Assembly (NCBI GenBank): GCA_037176725.1
Contig: JAZBRS010000020.1
Span: forward strand, 56,882,001 to 56,946,000
DNA: 64,000 nucleotides
Direction: 5' to 3'
Source: Posidonia oceanica
Lineage: Eukaryota; Streptophyta; Magnoliopsida; Alismatales; Posidoniaceae
Shown: in pieces, positions 57,613 to 64,000 of the stretch
How positions within the stretch are numbered: the stretch's first letter is position 1
Layout: each line of letters opens with the position of its first letter
Made by a program: the position numbers and the translations under genes
The notes under the pieces: generated by a model
What the model saw: only the letters and a program-made list of their open reading frames with translations
What the model was told of the DNA's origin: nothing
The model's database searches: none

Positions 57613-58170
57613 TCGACTCCCTTGGGCCATCCCCAAGGCACGTCATGTTTTTTATTTTCAACTCCCTTGGGCCATCCCCAAGGCACGTCATGTCTTTATT
57701 TTCGATTCTCTTGGGCCATCCCCTAGGCACGTCATGTCTTTATTTTCGACTCCCTTGGGCCATCCCCTAGGCACGTCATGTTGTTTTTTTCGACTCCCTT
57801 GGGCCATCCCGTAGGTACGTCATGTTTTTAATTTTGACTCCCTTGGGCCATCCCCTAGGCACGTCATGTTGTTTTTTTTGACTCCCTTGGGCCATCCCGT
57901 AGGTACGTCATGTTTTTATTTTCGACTCCCTTGGGCCATCCCCTAGGCACGTCATGTTGTTATTTTCGACTCCCTTGGGCCATCCCCTAGGCACGTCATG
58001 TTTTTATTTTTGACTCCCTTGGGCCATTCCCTAGGCACGTCATGTTTTCATTTTTGACTCCCTTGGGCCATCCCCTAGGCACGTCATGTTTTTATTTTTG
58101 ATTCCCTTGGGCCATCCCCTAGGCACGTCATGTTTTTTATTTTCGACTCCCTTGGGCCATCCCCTAGGCA
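57613..58170 (+). repeat. 43-bp tandem repeat, about 13 copies
   Basis: The unit has a TTTTCGACTCCCTTGGGCCA half and a TCCCCTAGGCACGTCATG half followed by a T-rich spacer. Each unit carries TGGGCC and ACGTCA. The array ends abruptly at the next LTR and lies upstream of gene C on that gene's strand. Confidence 0.9.
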
Positions 58171-61100
58171 TGTTGTTGACACCCCATTTCGACAAGGCTG
58201 AATTGGCAAGATCTCGGGCGGCTAGGAAAAACCAAAATTACACTTTCCCCCCTCACCCTTCCTTTCAAATCAAAACCCCACCTCAAACCTCAAAACCAAA
58301 CCTAGAACCACACCCATTTTCAATCCTAGAAAACCACCCCAAAACCCTCTCAAAACCTTACCCTGAAACCATCCAAGACCTTGCCCTAAAACCATCCAAA
58401 CCTAGGTCCAAATCCAAACCCTAACCCTCCTCTTTACCCTTCAAAACAAGCCAAACTTGACCTAGGCCTTTACCCCTCTTCCCAAGCTCAAAACCTGACC
58501 AAAATCCATAGGAAAATCCACCAACACCTACTTAACAAACCCACCTAAACACTTAGAAATTCTTAAACCAAGACCATTCCCAAAAACCCTAGAAAACCTA
58601 GGTAAAACTACCCTTTTTCTACACCTTAAAACCCTTCCAAAACCTTCTTGAAATCAAACCAAAACTTCAGACGCAGCACTCCAAGCCCTAGCCTACCCAC
58701 TCCCCAATTTTCATCCCATTCCAAGACTCCTAAGCCTTCCATTTACCCAAATTATCCTTTTCTCTCTCCTGGATTATCATTTTCTCTCTCCTCTCTCTCT
58801 CCTGATTATCATCTCTCTTTTCATCACCCTCTTGCTCTTTTTCTTGCTTGGCTGTGGGCCCCCTTTGTGCTTCTACCCTTTCTCTACCTTATTCCTATTT
58901 TTACTTTATTTTTAACATTTTCCTTGAATTTTAAAAAATCATTTTCCTCCAACTCATCTCTTTCCTTTTTATTTCTCCCTTTTCCCATTTTCTTCCTCCT
59001 TCTCTTTTCCTTTTCTTCCCTCTACTAAAATCCATAAAACCCCCTAAAAATCTGTAAAACTCTAAAACATAAGGGAAACAAATCAGAACTCTACGAAAAA
59101 CAACTTAAAAACATTAAACAAACAATTAAAAACTTAAACCTAATTAAATCAAGCTAAAAAGAAAATCAAGCATGCAAACTAAAAAACGCAAAACAAACCA
59201 AAAGAAAATACTGAAAAATCAAGGAAAAAACTAAAATAAAATCAAAACCCACCAAAAGTAAAAACCCTATCAAAAGAATTAAAAAACAAACCCTAAAAAG
59301 AAGAAAACAATTAAAACACTAAGATAAGTAATTAATGAAAGGAAAAGCCTAACCTAACAAACCTAAGAGAAAAAAAACAACCTAAAAACTTAATTAAAGA
59401 GAAAATGAAAAAACACATTAAAAAGACTTAAAAACACTCCATCAAACCAGAGAAACCCAATTAAAAAAAAACATCAAGAAAAATCAACAAACAAAAATCA
59501 AAAACATAATTCAAAAGACTTAAGAAAAGAAAACCCTAAAAGACTAAAACCAAAAAAGCCCAAAACCCACTCCAATTAATACGAAAATAAATCCTAAAAA
59601 ATCCTAATTAATGTCCTAAATACTTAACAAGAAAAACACAATTTTTAAAACAATTTAAAAGATTTAACAAACACTTAATCAAATGGAAAACAAATTAAGA
59701 ACAAAACAAAACCCTAAAACCCTAATCAAGCCCAAAACACACTAATTAACCCCAAACAGTCATTAAAAAAAATATAATTAAAATCCTAACTCACAACACA
59801 ACCTTTCTAGTATTTTTGCTTATTTTTTAATTTATTTTTCCTAATTTTATTTCCTCACTTTTCCCTCTCCTTCTTCTTTCTCCTCTTTCTTTCTTTTTCT
59901 TCCTTCTCCCCTTTCTTTTGGTCCAACCCATTCAACTTTTCCCCTCCTTCTTTCCTTCTTTCTTAATTTCTTTTTTTCTCTCAAGCCCACAACCCACGGC
60001 CCATGCATTTCCCCTCCTCTTTCCCTCCTTCTCTTCTTCTTCTTCTTCCTCTCTTCCTCTCCTCCTCTCACAGCAAAACGACAGACCTTCTTCTTCTTTT
60101 TCAAACCTCCACCTGACATCCAAGACCTCCCTCCATCACTCCCATACCCTGTGGCCGACGACCCGCACAGCAACCCCATCCATGCTCTGCCAAAGATGGC
60201 AGAAAGCCATCCCCTTGACCTCAGACCATTGAATTTCAGTAGGGAGAGAGGAGATAAAAAAGGGTTCTTTTCCTTCACAACGGGACTTTTTTGGCTCACA
60301 CTCTGAAACACCAAGTCTCCAGCTCTCTCACCCTTCTTCCAGAACCCAAAAACACCTTGAAACCTTCCCAGAATCGGCCTCCGAAGCTTTCAACACCCAA
60401 CACCCTCCAGACCGACCATCTCCATTGAAAATCCATCACCACGAACCTCCTAAAATCCCAGAACCTTGCCATTAGACTCACCAAGCAACCACCTTCCCGA
60501 GCCACCCAGAATTGCGGCCTAAAACCTCCCACGCTCCTCACAGTCCACTACAAACACTTGGGTCCTCTTTTTACCCAAAAACTTCAAACCCCCATAACTT
60601 CCTCCACATTCAGTGAAATCCACTTCCGATTCCTCCCACGCACTCCCCAAGCAACCACCTAGCCGCCCGTACCCTTGGCTCGGCCTGGAACGCCGCACAA
60701 CGCCGCGTCCACCTTGGCCTCCACCGGTGGAGCTCTGTTGAACCAGATCTCGCCTCGGGCTGTAGAACGCGCTCCCGATTGGTCCGTCGTCTTCCTTGGA
60801 CCTTCGGCGACGCCCCCAAGCCTCCCCCGCACCAGCAGCCGCCGTCCTCCGCCGTCTCCACCTTCCTCCGGCCGGCCGAAAGCCACCTAGGTGGGTGGAC
60901 TCTTCCGGCGTGCGCGAGTGCCGAAGCAAGCCTCCGCCGGATTCTCCTCGTCTCCCTCTTGCTCCTCGGCTTTCCCCCGAGGGTTTTCATCACCTGTGCC
61001 GCCCGCAATCCTTCGCCGAAGTCGTCATCTTCTCCGGCGCCGGCCACCCCCGCAGCAGCCGTCCCGCGCGTCTCCGCCGCCGCCGACGCCGCTGCAAGCC

Positions 61101-61279
61101 TCCCCCGCCTTTGCCGCGTCACGCCGCTCACTCCCCACGCTCCGCCGCCCCGCGTCGCCTCCTCTCCGCCGGTCCAGAGCGAACGTCGGTGGACCTCCGG
61201 CCGTCCCCCCATTGTAAGTCCGTTGCCTCCTTTTTTTTTTATTTTCAGTAACTTTAGTTAAATTTACGTTGCATTGCAT

Positions 61280-62190
61280 TCATGTTATAATAACTTTCTA
61301 ATATTGCATGTAGGTCCTGATCAGATTAAGTTTTATGTTATATTGAATTTAGAACTTTATTAAATTGCTTTAAATGTTTCTGGTTTTTAGTATTTGCATG
61401 ATAGTCCACTTACTGTGCTGTCCAGTTGTAAAAAATTATGTTTTAGCCCTTCTACTTTTAATTTTTGCATCTGAGTCCTGCAGTAGTTTAATTAAATTTA
61501 ATACTGTAAGTTTGCCTTATTGTATTGCATTCTGGGTCCTTCTTAGTTTCTGTTTTTGCATCTTAGTCCAATGCACTGTAGAACTTAGGGTTTATTTTCG
61601 TATTTTGCATACTGCATTGCACATCTGTCCCTCTGTTTTTCCATTTTTGCATATAGATCCATTTAAATGCACAGTAGCCATTTTGCATGCATTTTTGCAT
61701 ATTGCATTGCATTTTCAACCCTGTTTTTTAAAAAAATTGCACATCAGTCCATAGACCTTGATTTCAGAGCACATTTTGCATCTAAAATTGCATACTCGGC
61801 CCTTGCACGTTTTAAAAATAACACGTAGGTCCTTGCATCCTTTTAAAAGCATGTAAAATGACCGTTTTGCCCCTAAAGATGCATTTTAGCTCCCATGTTT
61901 GCGAAATTGCATGTAGGCCCTCCACTTGCATTCCCAGACTCCCTAGAACCCTGTTTTCTGGAAAAATTGCATTTTAGACCCTAGAGTTTTTCAAAATTGC
62001 TTTTTGCTTGCCTTTTGTTTTCAAAACTTCTTCTAATGCATATCTCCTTTTCAAAATTGCATTCTAAGCCCAGTCTTTTGCAAAACCGCATGCAACCCCT
62101 CCTGTTTTCAAAGTCCCTGCCTGTAAGCCCCAATCCTTTTCAAAAATTTGCATTTAAGCCCCTTTTCTTTTTTAAAAATAGCATTTGAAC
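61280..62190 (+). repeat. TTGCAT-AGTCC word array, diverged LTR copy
   Basis: Examples are TTGCATGTAGGTCC (61303), TTTTGCATCTGAGTCC (61464) and TTTTGCATCTTAGTCC (61554). These are the same word type as 27510-28240, although most flanking sequence has diverged. Confidence 0.55.
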
Positions 62191-62984
62191 CCCCTTTTTT
62201 CCTAAAAGTCTTCCTCCTTGTCTTTTCTTACTTTCCGCATGCATTCGCATCCATGTAGCTTTGCATTAAGCATCTTTTGCACACACCAAAGCCCCCTTAG
62301 CTCCCATCCACCTGGGGGGACCTTCTTGCACACCCCTAGGATCTCCTGAACACTTAGATCTACTTTTCTCCCCTGTTCTGGCCCTCCTGCTTTGAAGCTG
62401 CGATATCTTCCAATCCGGCCGTTGGATCTTCCCAAATAAGCTGCCCAGACGACCGCGGCGAAGCGCTCTTCAGCATGGACCAAGCAGATTTCAGATCAGG
62501 CCCCAGGACTTCCAGGTATGTCCTCCTGAACCCCTGCATTGCATTCATCTGCATGCCATTTGCACTGTTTGCCTCGTTTTCGTTTTCTGTCTCTTTGAGC
62601 ATGTAGAATAGGACCTCCTCTTCTTGTCTATCAGCTCCGATCTCCGTTTCGCGTTTCCCCAGGTGTTTTGTGTTATATTTTCCCTGGATTCACCACTTAA
62701 TGCGACCTTCTTCCCCCTTTTCCACGATCCGATCGCATCGCGAGCTCTGGGCAGCGTGCGAGACAGATCGTGGAGCGGTTTAGTGGGAAACGGTCACAAA
62801 AAGTGGTAATCCCTCCATTTGCTCACTTCTCCCCTTTGTAGGTCTCCACACCTACTCCGTGTGGCCCCGAACAGCGCCTGTTCTCACACATACGTTGTTC
62901 TACTTCTCCTTTTGCTTCTTCCAAGCTCTTTCTCTGCATTAGCATTCGCATGGCTTTTTCGAGGTTTTACCTCGCTGCTTTTGG

Positions 62985-63400
62985 CACCGTTTAGCGTGCC
63001 CACTCTCGTTTTGGCACCGTTTTGCGTGCCCGCTTTGTCTTTGGCACCGTTTCGCGTGCCCGCTTCGTTTTGGCACCGTTTTGCGTGCCCGCTTTCTCTT
63101 TTGCGCTGTTTTGTGTGCCCACTTCTTTTTGGCACCGTTTTGCGTGCCCGCTTTCTCTTTTGCTCTGTTTTGTGTGCCCGCTTTCGTTTTGGCACCGTTT
63201 TGCGTGCCTGCTTTGTCTTTCGCGCCGTTTTACGCGCTCGCCTTGTTTTTGGCACAGTTTGCGTGCCCGCTATCGTCTTTTGCACCGATTTGCGTGTCGC
63301 CTTGCTTTCTTGCTCGTTTTGGCGTGCCGATCTTGTTGTTTTGCTCCGTTTTGCGTGTCGTTCTTGTTTCTTGCCTCGTTTTGCGTGTTTTACGCCGCTT
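62985..63400 (+). repeat. Expanded TTTTGCGTGCC minisatellite
   Basis: About 13 units of roughly 30 bp, alternating TTGGCACCGTTTTGCGTGCC with CTTTTGC-CTGTTTTGTGTGCC forms. The N LTRs carry about eight units here. Confidence 0.7.
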
Positions 63401-63917
63401 TCTCTTGCACGTCGACCGCATTGCATGGTTTTGCCGTTGTTTTGCTTTTTCGCTTGCATTTGCATATAGGGCAGTGATGCTTACTGCCTGGAGTTCACAC
63501 GAGCTGGGTTTCGCCCGGTTCGGAACACAGATAGCGTAGCTGAGCACTTAGACAGCACGTTTACTTCCTTGCTTTGCATCTCTCCACTTAGAGCACACCT
63601 TGAGCATTCATTTAGGCACTCATAGGCACATAGGCATTCAGATCTGCATTTCCCTGCATATGCGAGCGTAAGCCTAGAAAGACCGATTCTCGGGCGTGTT
63701 GGGGGTGCCTAACACCTTCCCCGCACGTAACAGGAGTCCTTGCCCAGTCTTTTGGCCCGCAATGACCATATTGCCCTTATCCTAGGCTAGAGTCATTTCA
63801 TTTGCATGTATTTGCATTTGTTTCCTTTGCATTACTTTGCTTTGCATTTCTTGCTTGGTTTTGCGTGTTAATTCACGCATTTCCCCCGATTTTCCTTGTC
63901 TCCCGTTAATAGACATG

Positions 63918-63929
63918 GTGGCGACTCTG
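63918..63929 (+). other. PBS-like sequence inside the third LTR
   Basis: GTGGCGACTCTG is identical to the internal site of the N LTRs and to the true PBS start of N. Confidence 0.65.
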
Positions 63930-64000
63930 ATTTGTCTTATCTTTCCTTTTTTTCCTCGATTTTAAGTGTTTTCGAGTTGAGCCTCTTCCTCGGATCAATC

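Larger units (their letters stand above)
51669..58173 (+). mobile_element. Tat-lineage element T, right part
   Basis: This is the continuation of T after N. It holds antisense genes B and C, their promoter regions and a 43-bp tandem array. It ends where another Ogre-type LTR starts at 58174. The 3' LTR of T is not visible and presumably lies beyond the window. Confidence 0.75.
58174..64000 (+). repeat. Third Ogre-type LTR, diverged subfamily, cut by window end
   Basis: It starts TGTTGACACCCCATTTCGAC and follows the zone order of the N LTRs: C/A-rich, CT-rich, A-rich (59040-59790), CT/GC-rich (59830-61210), TTGCAT words, TGCGTGCC array and terminal block. It is clearly diverged, with a different first 200 bp. 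The window ends about 40-50 bp before the expected LTR end. No purine tract precedes it, so it is more likely a 5' LTR or solo LTR than a 3' LTR. Confidence 0.8.

Noticed and set aside
62819..63469. 216-codon plus-strand ORF rich in Phe, Cys, Ala and Leu
   Set aside because: It is the translation of the TTTTGCGTGCC minisatellite; all three frames are open because the repeat lacks stops.
58174..64000. Third Ogre-type LTR as the 3' LTR of element T
   Set aside because: T's 5' LTR starts TGTAGACACCCC and contains AACGTT words and a TATA that this LTR lacks; no purine tract precedes 58174.

Overview
The window is plant nuclear DNA made entirely of nested Ty3/gypsy LTR retrotransposons. I see no single-copy host gene, rRNA, tRNA or CRISPR array. 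The Tat/Ogre lineage is recognised by a second (archaeal-type) RNase H before integrase, a G-patch after protease, a PBS reading TGGCGACTCTGCTGGGGA and extra plant-mobile-domain (PMD)-like ORFs. The Athila lineage is recognised by its integrase and post-pol ORF. This points to a plant with a large, repeat-rich genome; I cannot name the species.

Layout: 1-199 is the 3' tail of an Ogre-type LTR that cut an Athila element (200-5503: integrase end, post-pol ORF, 3' LTR). Athila lies in a decayed Ogre-like gag/protease fragment (5504-6311). Then comes a minus-strand Tat-type LTR with PPT and 3' noncoding DNA (6312-9342). From 9343 runs a large Tat element, called T here (9343-24332 and 51669-58173), with LTR, PBS-like site, gag, two tandem protease domains, G-patch, RT, RNase H, aRNase H and integrase, all with many nonsense codons. 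After pol, T carries three genes on the opposite strand (A 24116-22789, B 55503-52279, C 57243-55892). T is split by a young, complete 27.3-kb Ogre-like element, called N here (24333-51668), with 5.57-kb and 5.56-kb near-identical LTRs and a 5-bp TACGC target duplication. At 58174 another Ogre-type LTR begins and runs off the window.

The most notable content is accessory. T's antisense genes are spliced (2, 8 and 2 exons, GT-AG introns of 65-82 bp, phase-0 junctions) and encode PMD-like proteins. Two of them have a clear TATA box about 100 bp upstream and the third a weak one. Upstream of each TATA, and upstream of the LTR TATA, lie clusters of short palindromic words built on AACGTT. Athila and the minus-strand LTR have other CG-rich words in comparable places. 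I propose, as inference only, a word-recognition system like the anti-silencing factors of VANDAL transposons. N has instead a sense, intronless PMD/DUF7745-like ORF (41494-42696) followed by about 3 kb of repeats, including about 31 small hairpins whose arms covary.
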